From: Diplonema japonicum
Lineage: Eukaryota > Euglenozoa > Diplonemea > Diplonemida > Diplonemidae
DNA: 64,000 nucleotides
Direction of reading: 5' to 3'
NCBI GenBank assembly: GCA_964019335.1
Contig: OZ025714.1
Span: 124,001-188,000 of the forward strand
Each line of letters starts with the position of its first letter. Position 1 is the stretch's first letter. Made by a program: the position numbers and the translations under genes. Below the pieces are notes generated by a model. The model did no database searches and was not told the DNA's origin. It saw nothing but the letters and a program-made list of their open reading frames with translations. Shown here piece by piece: positions 40,960-52,592 of the stretch.

Positions 40960-41280
40960 TCACAACCCTTCGTTTAAAGTGTCATAGGTTTCCGGCTTGT
41001 CTGTTATCTTGGATAGTTCACAACTGCGAGAAGTGTCACATTCTTTTCTTGGGGGCACGCTCCTCACAATAATGAAGTACACAGCGCAGCCCAGAAAAGC
41101 CGCCATAGTCGCTACAAGTCCTATCAGCACCACGCGTGTTGCCATGCTAGAGCCTCCCTCCGAACTGTTGTCATTCCATTCCGGCCCTTCTATACCTCCT
41201 GTCTTGTTGCTATTGTTGTTATCTCCAAGCCCCAAGCACGAGCACCCCCCAGCGGCGAGTACTGTAAGGGTGGCTTTCAT
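40960..41280 (-). CDS. small type I membrane protein, unknown function
   Basis: The frame encodes 106 residues: an N-terminal hydrophobic leader (MKATLTVLAAGG), a short Asn/Ser/Gly-rich outer segment with an NKT sequon, a membrane helix at about residues 50-72 (VVLIGLVATMAAFLGCAVYFIIV) and a ~34-residue cytoplasmic tail that includes a YDTL motif which could serve in endocytic sorting. Codon use is normal and the stop is followed by A-rich DNA, as for neighbouring genes. No family is recognised. Confidence 0.6.
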   Translation of the reverse strand: MKATLTVLAAGGCSCLGLGDNNNSNKTGGIEGPEWNDNSSEGGSSMATRVVLIGLVATMAAFLGCAVYFIIVRSVPPRKECDTSRSCELSKITDKPETYDTLNEGL

Positions 41281-41964
41281 GTGGTAAGCACCTAAATATG
41301 TGTTTTAATGGCGCAGAAGACAGGACTATAAAAAAAGAATTAATTGAAATGTTTTGTCATGCAAAGCAAAAAGAAAGAGAGAAAGCACGGGAAAGAGAGC
41401 GCAGCCTCCACGTGGAACATAACAAACATGGCCCCTTGGTGCAATAATCAATGGCAGCTCGGTGCCTGCCAATAAAATATGATTCTCCTGAAAGAAGAAG
41501 ACGGGCTCTAAGTCCCTCCCTCGCCTTGTTTAGGGACTTGTACTGTAACCCCATGGAATACCCTCAAAATAGATCAATCGAAACAGCAGTGAGTTCTTTT
41601 AGAAAAAAGAAAAGTAAGATAGGTCACAATGATGGGTGAAGCGCAGTGGCTTGCGACGCCTCACTGTGCAGAAGGAACCGTACATCAATGCGAATAAAGA
41701 GATTAAAAAGATAGCCTTCTATTCTTCATCTTTCGACATATCCCTGAAAAAAGTAGCAAGGGAGAGGGGAGGGGGGCGAAACAAAAATGCACCAATATGC
41801 CAACCTATTTGTTTTTCCTTCAACAGGTTTTGCAGTCGTTTGTGAAATCACGAATTAACAAAAAAAAAAAAAAAAAAAAAAAAAGGGATATCAAAAAATA
41901 TTAGGATAGGATATCAATACGAGGCAGTACCTTGTGACAGTGGACAGTTTAAGCTTTTACTTTT
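41281..41964. other. intergenic region, no assigned content
   Basis: Less homopolymeric than other spacers between 41390 and 41700. I found no repeat-family match, tRNA or coherent protein; a 65-codon minus-strand frame at 41357-41554 was considered and rejected. An A run occupies about 41861-41884. Confidence 0.4.
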
Positions 41965-42179
41965 GTCCACGCACGGGACCACATTCCTGTGCTTCAGCTG
42001 CAGCATGTTCTGCACCTCCTTCACGCCCTCGCGTAGTCCTCCTTCGTCGCCGCCTCCACCACCTTCATCGCAAACTCCTTCCCGTCAACCTCCCTCACCG
42101 CCTTGTACACAGACCCCTGGCCCCCTGACCCGAGGTGCTTCCCTTTCCTGTACTTCTCAAGGTTCTGCACTTCCTGCAT
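41965..42179 (-). pseudogene. protein kinase N-lobe fragment with frameshift
   Basis: ATG at 42179 starts a kinase N-lobe: the glycine loop GSGGQGSVY, the ATP-anchoring lysine in FAMKVV, and then, after a one-base deletion or equivalent near 42030, the C-helix and following strand KEVQNMLQLKHRNVV in another frame. In the first frame a stop follows DYARA. The homology ends at about 41970; no catalytic loop or DFG motif exists nearby. The start is preceded by the purine-rich sequence seen before intact genes here. It is best read as a truncated, decayed copy of a kinase gene located elsewhere. Confidence 0.75.
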
Positions 42180-42824
42180 CTTTTCTTTTTTTTTTTTACG
42201 GTGTGTGTGTTTTTTTCCTCTCTTTTTTTTTTAGTAAATCTTCACTGTGGGATGTATACCACCTGTGGTGTGACTCGTGGCTTTCATGAAAACACAAAGG
42301 AGGGCGCAAAAGGGAAACAGCGCACACGTCTAAAGAAAAAAAGAGAAAAAAAAAATAGAAGAAACAAAAAGAAAAGGAAGAAAAGAAAACTTCTTCTTCT
42401 GATTAGACTCGGCTGGTCTGAAAGAAATAGAGAGTTCTTTTGCTGATTTCTTCTTCTATTTTTTTTTTTCTTCAACCCCCCCACTCTCAAAGGAAAGGGG
42501 GGTCTGGTACGTTGCTTCGATTCTTTTCCCTTCATTTTCTCTTCTTTTTTATTTTATTTTATTTTTTTTTTCTAATTTTACTAGTATTCAGCTTGTTGTC
42601 TTGTCAAGAAAGGATAGAAAAAAAAGGAAAACACGGCGGCCTTCTGACACGTTCAGGTGACAGGATCGCAAAAACGAGAAAGAACAAAAAAAGAAATAAA
42701 AAAAAAAAGGTCGATCAACGTTTTCCTTTTTTTCTTCTCCCCCCTTTTACAAATCCCAATTTTTCTTCTGTATATTTTGTTCCCCGAACATCCCCCCCAA
42801 AAAAAACCTTTTTTTTTCTGTACA

Positions 42825-42861
<37 letters not shown>

Positions 42862-42918
42862 AACAACAACAGGATTTTCAAAAATTCTGGGTTTTCCCCC
42901 CTCACCACTGTCCCCGAT
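42180..42918. other. low-complexity intergenic region
   Basis: Dense A, T and purine tracts including an A run at about 42827-42859. No feature is supported. Confidence 0.5.
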
Positions 42919-43826
42919 TCACAACAGCTTAGACACATCATACCCTTGCCGGGCAGTGTCAAGGAGAGATTGCAAGTGAGCATTCTCGTCTCGTCTGGAG
43001 TGCAGCTGTGATTTTTTTTTTTTTTTCTCTTTTCTTTTTTTTTTTCTTTCTTTTTTTTTTTTTTCTTCTTTTCCCATACCCGAGCGTCTCGTACGTCAAG
43101 CTCCGTGCGCAGGTCGTGCAGCTCATTGTCAAGCTGATCATGTTCAGAGCGACGCAAGCTGAACTGAGCTTCTCTCTTCTCCAGCTCCGACCGCAGGAAG
43201 GCCACCTCATTCTGTGAAGTGTAAAACGGCGAAACAGGCCTCCAGGGGCTAACTGGTTCCGGAAGCGGAGCTTGCCCCATAGGGCTTGTGTCCCCAAACT
43301 CGAGTGTCTGTTGCGGTTGGAACGAAGGTGTGTACTCCCTGTGGTTTGGGCTCGACGAAGGCACCTGAGGGAGGCTTGCTGGAAGCTGCGGAAGGTTATT
43401 CACCGGTCGGAGCGGCACCACAGAGTGCGGCACAGCAGAGTGCGGCACAGCATACGAGTCAAGGTTAGACGGGACATACTTGTCCGTTGTCGTAAATCCT
43501 TGATCGATCGCATTGTCCACGTTCTGAATATCAACGTCCACACTTCGCTGCAACGGGGCAGGCGGTGCAGGTTCCATCCTTCCCATATCCAGAGGCGGCT
43601 CCTCGTGCAGCATTGCTTCCGTCTTTTCCTTCATGGGGAATTCCTTGTTGGTGGCCTTGTGTTGTGGGAGGGGTGAGTTTATTCTTCTTTTTTTTTTTTC
43701 ACGAACGTACCTCTTTCTTTTTGTCCTTCTTATACCGCAGATATGCCACAAGCATGATCAGCAAAAACAAGACAAGCCCGATGATCAACCAGAACCACCA
43801 TTGGCTGAGGATGCTGTCAGAGCTCT

Positions 43827-43857
<31 letters not shown>

Positions 43858-46800
43858 CCATACCGAGTCGCTTTCTACTAATGTTAACGTCGGTGTGGGC
43901 GGAGGTGGGCTTGTCACGTCAAAAGGAGGCTGTGGGAGGCGCATGGGGTCGTCCGGGATGAGCTTCGCCTCTTCAATGACGCGGCCCAGCTCGTCCGTCA
44001 GCACAACAGCCGCCTGGCTCGGCATGTTCGATGTCTGCGTCGCAAACATAAACAGCAAAGGCGCTGTGAGCTGGACTTCCCCTGTCAAGACGCCGTCGTC
44101 CTCCGAACGCCCGTAGTCGAGCACGGCTGCTATCTTACCCTTCATCGTGATGTACAAGCACCCTGGGGTGTTGGTGCATTTATCCGGTGCGTTGGCATGT
44201 TGCAGCTTGTACTTCAGCACACCCACGCCCTGCAGATCCCCAGTACCAGGTATAAACTCTCCTGTGAGGTTTCCACTCGACATCATCCCTGTGAAGTTCA
44301 GCCCTGTTGGGAGGATTCCTCCACGCATCACGCTTTTCACAGAAGCAGACCCGACGATGCTAACATGCAAGGCCCCCCGTTGCAGGGCCCATAGTTCAAC
44401 AGCCGAAGGAAGCAGAGCACCCCCAACGACAGGCGGCAGCAATGTTGTGGCGATCATCGACATTAACATGTACCCTGGTGTCGGGACCCATTGCAGGGTG
44501 TCCGCGGTGAGGGGTTGTGTCGTGCCCGGCGACCCAAGCTGTATGACGGCACACCCTGGTATCGAAGCGGCCATGCAGTTCGGCGACGAGACATCCTCTG
44601 CCCTGTAGTAGTGTGTCATGTCCCACGACAAGGCTTTTGTGTCGCTACGGTAGCTCATAGGGCTGCTCCCTGTCACCCCTTCGCAGCTGGCATCGCGGAA
44701 TGTGCAGTACTCCCTTGTCATGCATTTCGCCTCGAGGTCGCCCCCGCACCTCTCGTTTACCGGCGGTGCCGTGTTGTACAGCGACATGTTCGTCGTGAAG
44801 GTATCGCAGGCTCCTCTGCACGGCACTACAGGGCTCAGTTCCACCTTTTCCCCCGCCACCGTCATGTTGCCTGTGATCTTGGAGCCGTCCAACCACATCT
44901 TCACGACGTCGCTCACCTGGATGGGTATCCAGGACACCTCGTCTGTTATGACAACGGGTTTTCTTGTGCCTGTCCATGCCATCTCTTTCACAGTGTTGGT
45001 GAGGGACTCGTTGTGGATGACCTGCACCTTTGCCATCAGCCCGCCAATGTAGTCCACCCGTACGTGTCCTTGCATGACAAGCGGGGACGGTGTGGTGTCA
45101 AAGATGCCCTCGTCGAAGCCTGCTGTCACAGAAGGCAGGTTCCCTTGCACCTGTCCCCTGACGCTTCCATCGGGGAACCTGTTGGTGTTTATTGTCAGGT
45201 ACGTCCACCCGTTGCGCAGCGCGCGCAGGTGCGGGCCTGAAAGGACCACGCTGCTGACCGTCATCGGCGACACAACGGACTCGGTGGTGAGGACCCCTGC
45301 CATGCCCCCAGCGTACCCGTAGGTCCCCATGCGCAGCTGGAGACATCCTGTCTTCAAGATCGTCGGACACTGTCCGTTAACCGTGTTGTGCCAGAGTTTA
45401 GTCGTCAACTTAACCTCATCTTCGATGGTGAGGGTAGCGTATCCGGTGCCAGCTTCGGTGCTGCTCGCCTTGCTGGACACCTGAAGGTTGCTGAGGTGTG
45501 CCCTGAAGGACGAGGCCTGAACATTATTGGGGGGGTACACCACGGCACCTCGTGCTTGGTTGCTGAGGTCCAGAACAACTTCGCCAGCTTTCAGCCTGTC
45601 GACTAAGGTGATTGACGCTGGGATGAAGCCTTGGTACTGTCCGGAAGGGGACAGCGTGGGGGAGAGAACAGAGATGAGGGTCCCGTCTCGATACCTGAGG
45701 ACGACGCAGCTGTCAGCACAGTCGGTGAAGGAGGTCGTGGCGACAGAGTAGAGGAGGTGATTGGAGGATGGGTGGTACTCAAAGGTTGCAAAGCAGCGTG
45801 CAGCGAACTGTGCAGGGACTGGGAGGAACGCCGACGAACACTCAGTGACGAACATCTCGGCAGGCTGGTGTTGCCAAACCCGACCCCAGCCCTTGGCGGG
45901 GTCCCCTTTATTGACGTACAGCGAACTCGATAACATCCCGCTCACCACATACTCTGGGACTGCCTCGCCCACTGTGACCCATCCCTGAAGCACCGTCGTG
46001 CTGCTACTGTTGGTGCTCGGCACCCACGAGTACCCGCACTTCGGGACGCACAATGTAGAGGTAGCCAGTTTCCTTGTCACCCTGTTGTACATCAGGTCCC
46101 CCACCTCCCCATCCACCTGAGCCTTGAAGACTATCACTTCTCCTTTACTCGTGTCGTTATCAAAGCCTATCCCCGCCAGCGGTGTTGCGTACAACCCTGT
46201 CTCCATCTCACCGTTGGTGTTGCCCCTTGACGTCACCCTGGCGGTGGTTGTATCAGTCAACAGCATCAAGGCTTTATACATTAAATTGGGGTCGGTCGAT
46301 CCTGACAGGGTGGTGGTGATGTATCCGCTGCTGGGGGTTGTCATGAGGCCGAAGTCCAGCAAAGGTGCACAAGGTGTCGTGTCGGGGGAATGAAGAGTTA
46401 CGCAGCCGACAGACGTCACACCGCAAGGCATGTTGCACTGGCTTTCCTGTGAGCTCAGAGGTGTGAACCGCATCTGTGTGGACAGCAGTAAACCTGACGC
46501 ATAGTGCAGCTGGTAACGCGCTGTGCCGGAGGAGCCTGTCCCGAGATTGAGGTAGGCACTGTTGAGGTACCCATCGCCCGACGTGATAAGAGTGTCGGTA
46601 GGGGTGACAATACCCGTTCCTGCTACTGTTGAGGAGCTTGTGTTTGTGACCTCGACTCTGCCAAGACCTCCTCGGAGGCAGCGCAGCATGCTCTCCGTCA
46701 CTTCGACAGGATCCACGCCTGTGATGAAAGTACCAGCCGGGCACTGCAGCGATATAACTGTCGTCGCAGCATCAACATCAACAGTGGGAACCAACATTTT

Positions 46801-49800
46801 GCCTCTAACCGTGTACGTGACTCTCATCATTTGCCATGAACCGACGGTGAGGACAGCTCCGTGGCCCCACACCGTCTTGAAGACGACCCCTTCAGAGCTA
46901 GACATCACGTTCCCCACCACTTCGCCGCCTTTTCGGTTATTCGTTGTCATGTTGAAGGCGATAACACCCTTTCTCAAAGCGACTCTCTCCCATGGCAGCG
47001 CGTAGAAGACAGACCCCCACGTAGTGTTTAGTCTACTGAGGGGTATCTGTACACCATTGATGTTTGTGAGCGAGCGCAACGTAGCCCCTGAAGGGGCATT
47101 GAGCTCGAGGGCTCCCTGTAACGCCGGACCCATGGCATGCACCACACGGTAATAAACCAGCCCCGACTGGTAAAGAGTCAGTAAAGGGAGGATCTTTGGC
47201 TTAGATAAGGCTCCCATGTCGTCGATCGCATAGGGGGGCTGTGTTCCAGCGTCGGGCGTGGCTGCCAGCTGATCAACATAAAGCTCTTGCGCGGGTGTGT
47301 CTTTCAAGTAAAGCTGACACCGCGTCTCCCCTTGGTTGTTGTGGTGGAAGGGGATCACAACCGCGTAACCGTAACCGCTAACAAGCGCACGGAGAAGGTC
47401 AGCCCCGATCACCGCGTTCGGGCTCACGTTGATATCGTGCACTGTGAACCCGTTATCACCCACACCGCCTATGCCGATGAAGATTCCGTCGATTTGCGGC
47501 ACTTGGTTGTAAACACTCGCCTCCATCTGCAGGTTTTTAACCGTAAGCTTCGTGATCCTTGCCTCGAAAGGTGTGTCTTTCACGGGCGGGATGGTCTGGA
47601 ACCCTTGCATCGAGCCCCCGACGCAGTCGAACGCCATGTCCCCGCTCCCTGTCTTCCTATTAATCTTACCCATGACGGCAACCCTGTTGCCCGTTAAGCT
47701 GGCCTCCACACCTTGTGTTCTGAACATCAGCATCAGAATCGAAGGGACGGCAGCTTTCAATAGAGGGATAGAGGCCAAGTACCTGTCCCATGTAATATCA
47801 TACGAGGTGCCCGGCAGGTCGTAGATGGAGCTCTGTGCTGTGAAGTTTCCCAGCCGTCCCGCTGTGACGATACAGGGCATCGGAACGCATTCGATGTTCG
47901 AAGGGACGATCAGCGTGGACTCCATGGCACCGCTGCTGGGGTGCACCGATATCTCCATTTCCGCTTGGGTGAAATCCCCGTCCTGGGTGAACAGCAGGCC
48001 CGAGAAGATATCGACGGGCTCGTTGGTCATTATGGGGACCTCGTCGACACCCTCAGTGATGTAAGCAACCCACCACCCCGCACGGAGCTCTGCAAGGTCA
48101 CGAGGGGTCACGGCAACAACACAAACATCGTCGCATAGAACACCCGTATTTCTCGGTCCCCTAATATAAACAGGGGTGGGGGTGGTGTAGTTCATGGTGA
48201 ATGTTTTCTGGTCGACGACAGCGGTGACGGGAGTGTCAGCGACGGTGAACGTGAAGGCCCAGGCTCTGCTGCCCGTAGGGAAAACATCGACCGGCGTCCC
48301 AGCCATAACGGTGGCCGTGACAGAGGCTTGAAAGAGATCCCGTGCGGTCTGGAAAGGAATATCCGACGGGGTGGCACCCACTACTGTACCGGGAAGAGAA
48401 CGAGCAGGCAAGTCATACGTAGACGTCCCCTGCAGCCTAATGGGCGACACGCAAGAACCGCATGGAGGAGCTGTAAATGCAGCATCGTATGTAAGCTGGA
48501 AACCATGCATATCAAGTCCCAGTCGGACGTACTGTTCGGAGTTAAACGAGTCGAACGCCTTGTGCGGTGTCGTTGCCACCATTGTTGCGGACAGCTCGCC
48601 GTACGGTGCATCGGGGTACTTTTTTGTTAGCAGTGCCAGTGACACCAAACCTTTTCGGATGCTGTCTTGCAAGCCCTTCAGCGTGACGCCGGGTTCTAAA
48701 TCGTCTTCGAACACAACACCGCTCATTGCAGCGACGTCAGCGGGCCCAGCATGCCTCCCGCGCAGCATGTTGGCCACGATGGTCTCATTCCGGATCATCA
48801 CCAAGCATGAATACGTCCTGTTGCACGATGCTTCCCCATCGAGGCCCTGTACGGAATGCGTGAGGTTCCATGTGATGTTGTACCCGGGTTGGAGGTTGAA
48901 CACGGCGTGCCCGGTGTGCTCGTCCGTCCGCATCACAGCTTGGTAGTAGTTGGTGGAGTAGTCTTCCAGCGGACCGTCGACCACGAAATCAGGTTCCGAT
49001 GAATGTGAGATCCTGACGCGCATCTCGGACTCCCTCTCCATGAGGGAGAATCTCGTAATACCCCCGAGGTTGCTCCATGACCCGAAGCCCCCAAGCGAGA
49101 TGGGCCCGTCGCCAAGCCAGAACCCGATAAGACGGTGGAATGCTGTGGGAGATGCAGGGAGGCTTCCGTTGGAAAACTGCGACGAAGCGAAGGCCTCCAC
49201 AGCACCCCACGGCGACGAATACGAACGAACCCTGGCCAACCCTGGGACTGGGTACTGGTAAGGAAGGTATGAATCAGGGTTCGGGTTGTACATTTCTGCG
49301 ACTTGCGCGTAGTTTTTCGAACGGAGGAACGGTTGCAGCTGCCCGCGGTACATTTCTGTCCCTGTGGAGCTCCGCAGGGACGCGAACATCGCACCGCTCC
49401 TCATTGCGGAAAGAATGCTTGCTGGGTACGCCATAGGAGCGGGCGGGATAATAGTGGGATCGGCGTTCTTCTCAAAAACATAACCCATCGAGAAGTTCGC
49501 GATGGTATCATCTGAATCCACGAACGGCAGACCCACTCGCATGTCGAAGATATCTGTTCCGCTGGGCGACAAGCCGGTCAGGTCGTACTTCATGAACAAG
49601 GTGTTGGTGTATGTTACTTCGACATAAACGGTGAGCTCGCCGACTGTGTCGAAGGTGTTTTTGATATCTGATGAGATCTGCTGGCCTTGAAGGACTGCCT
49701 TCAGCTCGAAGGTTTCTCCTTTGAAAGTGTCGATTTGAACCTCGGCAAGCTTTCTCCCGCTTCCGTCCTCCGCGTACATTGTCGTACCGCGCAGTTTTTG

Positions 49801-50565
49801 CGCGTCCGCAGAAGAGAGGAAAACCGTGCCTTCCGCGGTGAGAGAGGTCCCCAAAACGCTTTGCATCGCTATCAGGGACGACGCAATGTCCGCGGATTTG
49901 AGGAAAACGGTTTCGTTTTTGAAATCCAGGTTTTTAAGAGAGAAGGAAATCCGGTTGGGGTGCATTGCGTCGCTGGGGCGTCCGGGGATCGTGTCTACAT
50001 AACTCTCAACCTCAACGTCCAGAGAAGGCGCTGTAACATTCACAGGCGCGCTTGCGTTTTCGACAGATGTCAGCCAGTTAGGTTGCGCGGCTTGCGGGAT
50101 CAACCACCCGCTGATTTTTTTCAAGCCCGGTGTGTTGTATATCACCGATACCCTGTACAGACCATCGTCAAGGTTGCCCTTCTGCGAGGTTGTGTTGAAA
50201 TCAGGACCCATAACGCTTTCCTTTGGTATTGTGTCGCCTATGCCAGGGTAGTACACCCGTGAGACACCTGATAGGTTCTGCCGCACTGGGTAGTACATGT
50301 CGCCGGTTAGTGAGTTTTCAAGGACTACGCATTTTCCCAGCATGACGGTGTCGCAGCCGTCGTCCCAAACGGTGTTGTGAGCGGTTTGGATCGATACGCC
50401 GCTTGATAGGATCTCAAACCACATTTCCCCGTAATATGGTGTGTCGAGCACCCCAACAGGTGCTTCGTCTAGCCGGCTTAGCCTTGCATAGTATGCATCA
50501 GCAGAACTTGTCAATGTGGGGTACAGCAAGAGCAAGGTGAAGGTTTTTATGGTCGTCGTCGTCAT
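42919..50565 (-). CDS. giant CHRD-repeat surface protein with TM and coiled-coil cytoplasmic tail (4 exons)
   Basis: Exons 50565-43864, 43824-43711, 43655-43080 and 43005-42919 are all multiples of three and give 2492 residues. A signal peptide (MTTTTIKTFTLLLLYPTLTSSADA) is followed by ~2200 extracellular residues with roughly seven CHRD (chordin-type) domains. The clearest ends are LRALRNGWTYLTINTNRFPDG then SVRGQV, LAELRAGWWVAYITEG and LWALQRGALHVSIVG. A small cysteine cluster lies near the C-terminal end of the ectodomain. A membrane helix (WWFWLIIGLVLFLLIMLVAYL) is encoded in exon 2. Exons 3-4 encode a ~220-residue proline-rich tail ending in a coiled coil (ELEKREAQFSLRRSEHDQL and beyond). 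CHRD domains act in extracellular binding in other organisms; here adhesion or coat function is inferred. Confidence 0.85.
43006..43079 (-). other. 74 bp intron in the CHRD gene
   Basis: GTATGGG, mixed A tracts, then ATCACAG; phase 0, not a multiple of three. Splicing continues the heptads as DAR|LHSRRDENAHLQSLL and ends at TGA 42919-42921. Confidence 0.85.
43656..43710 (-). other. 55 bp intron in the CHRD gene
   Basis: GTACGT ... CACAAG, phase 0. It contains an in-frame TGA; splicing links the membrane exon to the long cytoplasmic tail exon. Confidence 0.75.
43825..43863 (-). other. 39 bp intron in the CHRD gene
   Basis: GTATGG, an A run, then ACAG; phase 0, multiple of three, no stop. Unspliced it would place a lysine run just before the membrane helix. 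Confidence 0.75.
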
Positions 50566-50785
50566 TTTTTGTATTATTATTATTATTATTATTATTTTAT
50601 TTTTTTTTTTTTTTAGTGTTCTCGCATTTTTTTTTTTTTTTTGAACTCCTGTTTTTGATGTTTGACAAAAGACAGGGGGGAAATAAAAAAAAAAGTTCCA
50701 CAACATTTGGCGAGAGAGAGAGAGAGAGAGAGAAAGGAACTACACAACGGAGGGAAAAACAAAACAAAAAAAAAAAGAAAAGAAA
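50566..50785. other. spacer with ATT and GA microsatellites
   Basis: A TTA repeat at about 50573-50598 and a GA repeat at about 50709-50733 lie between the CHRD start and the small coiled-protein gene. Confidence 0.6.
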
Positions 50786-50895
50786 TCATCTATGGGATGG
50801 CCTTTTCAGCTGTGTTGTTGCATCATCTTCCCACTGTCTTATGATACTGACTAGTTTGTGATTATTCCGCTCATAGGCGTCTAGACGGGCCTCCT

Positions 50896-50943
<48 letters not shown>

Positions 50944-51119
50944 CCCGTGTTCGCTCCTCATACCAGGGTTCTTGAAATTTTGCTAATCGCTTGTCTCAGC
51001 TCTTTAGTCGAACAAACTTCTAAGTCCAGGTGCACAATAGTGTCAGATACACCGTAAGGGGTACCTGGGGGTGGTCCTCCAACCTGCCCAGTTGGCGAAT
51101 TGCTGAAACGCTTGCTCAT
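50786..51119 (-). CDS. 87-residue helical protein hidden by a homopolymer intron (2 exons)
   Basis: Exon 1 (51119-50964, 52 codons) begins MSKRFSNSPTGQVGGPPPG and continues into an acidic-hydrophobic strand and a helix (STKELRQAISKISRTL). Exon 2 (50893-50786) continues the same helix register with EARLDAYERNNHKLV and ends QLKRPSHR before TGA. The two exons are each a multiple of three and meet at phase 0 across a GTATGA...CCAG intron that contains a T46 run on the plus strand. The continuous amphipathic helix after joining is the main argument that the gene is real. The function is unknown; a small coiled-coil adaptor is a guess. No family match is recognised. Confidence 0.7.
50894..50963 (-). 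other. 70 bp intron dominated by a single homopolymer
   Basis: GTATGAGGAGCG..., about 46 consecutive A residues on the coding strand, then CCAG. Confidence 0.75.
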
Positions 51120-51586
51120 TCTTCCCCTTCTGGTAAATATTGGTTTCCCCCCCCTCCCCCCTCCACCACCCCTCCCACCCTTTTTTTTTTTTTTTTTCTT
51201 CTTCTTTTTTTTTTTCCGGGTGTAAAATAAAAAAAAGAAGGGGAGGGGAGGGGGAAATAAAAAAAAAAAAAAAGAGAAAAAAGATAGATCCGGCAAATAA
51301 TAATAATAATAAAAGGAAAAAGAAAGGCGACGGTTAAAGGGTAAATCTGGCCACCCCCTGGGGAGCGGGGTTTTTCTCTTGATGCTCCCTTCTGGAGTTT
51401 CGCTTTCGTTCCGGTTGCCCATAGCAGCGTCCCAGCTGTCCGGTGTGTGCTGCGAGGCAAGGTGAAGGTTGGTTTCCTTGCAAAGCCTCGGCGGGAAAGG
51501 CTTCTTTTTATTTCTGTTCTTAAAAAAAAAAAAATAAGATGAGAAGTTTATAACCCGTAAACACGTTCGCGCCAATTTGTGTAATA

Positions 51587-51620
<34 letters not shown>

Positions 51621-52261
51621 CCTTGTGAGTTTACAAGGGCTCATTCGTTGTTTTTTTCTTTTTGCTTTTCGTCGGTTTTCTTTTTTTTTTTTTTGAAGTT
51701 TGTAAATATGGAAGGTTTCAAAAATCTTTTTTTCCTTTTTCTGTCGAGTTTCCAAGCCAATTTTCTTATTTTTAATTTTTTAAAATTCTAACCTTCCCTA
51801 AACTCGAAGGGGAGAAAAAAAAAGGGGGGGGGGGATGGGAAAATGAGTTAAAGGAAGTCGTTGTCTAGACCCATCCTCATGTTTCTTTTCCTTTTTTTTT
51901 TCCCCTTGGTTAATTTTGGTATGGAAACGGGAGAGAAAAAAAAAAAAGATCATCTCAGTGAATTTTTATCCTTGGAATAGAGGTGAGCTGGAACCCCACC
52001 GACAGCAGAGAATGGTATGCAGCCTCTTGCAGGACTACCACACCATTTATATCCGCACTTTTATTACCGTATTTAATAAATTGCTAAAAAGGGGTTCAAA
52101 TTATGGGGAATAAACAAAAAAAAAAAAAAAAAGTGATATACATCTTAGAGCTCCTATTTCTTTTTGTTTCTCTCTCACATGTTTGCAATATGCTGCAGTA
52201 ATATTTAAAAAAAAAGGATTTATGGGGTAAAAAAAAGGGGGAAAAAAAAAAAATGGGGCTT
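51120..52261. other. low-complexity intergenic region
   Basis: Homopolymers and purine tracts, with one retroelement-tail-like island at about 51380-51425 (listed separately) and an unassigned mixed-sequence stretch at about 51960-52090. No gene supported. Confidence 0.5.
51380..51425 (-). mobile_element. short fragment resembling the retroelement 3' end
   Basis: CTCCCTTCTGGAGTTTCGCTTTCGT aligns with the hairpin and downstream bases of 28748-28775. The match covers about 40 bases only. Confidence 0.4.
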
Positions 52262-52592
52262 TGATTGCAACACTAGGTGGCGTTAAGCGTGCAATGAAGT
52301 ACGAACTACCTACTTGATTACAGGGGGCGCTCCTCGGCCGAGCAGTAGCTTCTTCTGCGTTCCGCGTCGTGTCCTTAATGCGTGCGGTGTGCTCAACCCA
52401 AGCCGGGGCGTCCCGGGTAACCAAGATTCTGCGCTCGTGCAGTTTGCTGCCTGTTCGTCACCCTGAGCATCTGCGTTACGTTCTTCCACTCGGGCGCTAC
52501 CGGTGATGACCGACGAGGAGGTCAACAGCGAACAACACATCTGATGTACTTCTTATATTTCCATGTTATCCCCACCACCATTAAAAAAAAAA
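52262..52592 (+). repeat. dispersed repeat family C, near full-length copy with A tail
   Basis: It is closely similar to 30186-30523 over its whole length, with few substitutions and small indels (for example GGGGGC versus GGGC after the shared TTACA). It ends in CCACCACCATT and an A run. Confidence 0.8.

Noticed and set aside
41357-41554. 65-codon minus-strand frame starting MGLQYKSLNKAREGL
   Set aside because: The second half becomes low-complexity Ser/Leu/Phe, there is no domain or flanking exon with proper splice sites, and codon use is not clearly gene-like.
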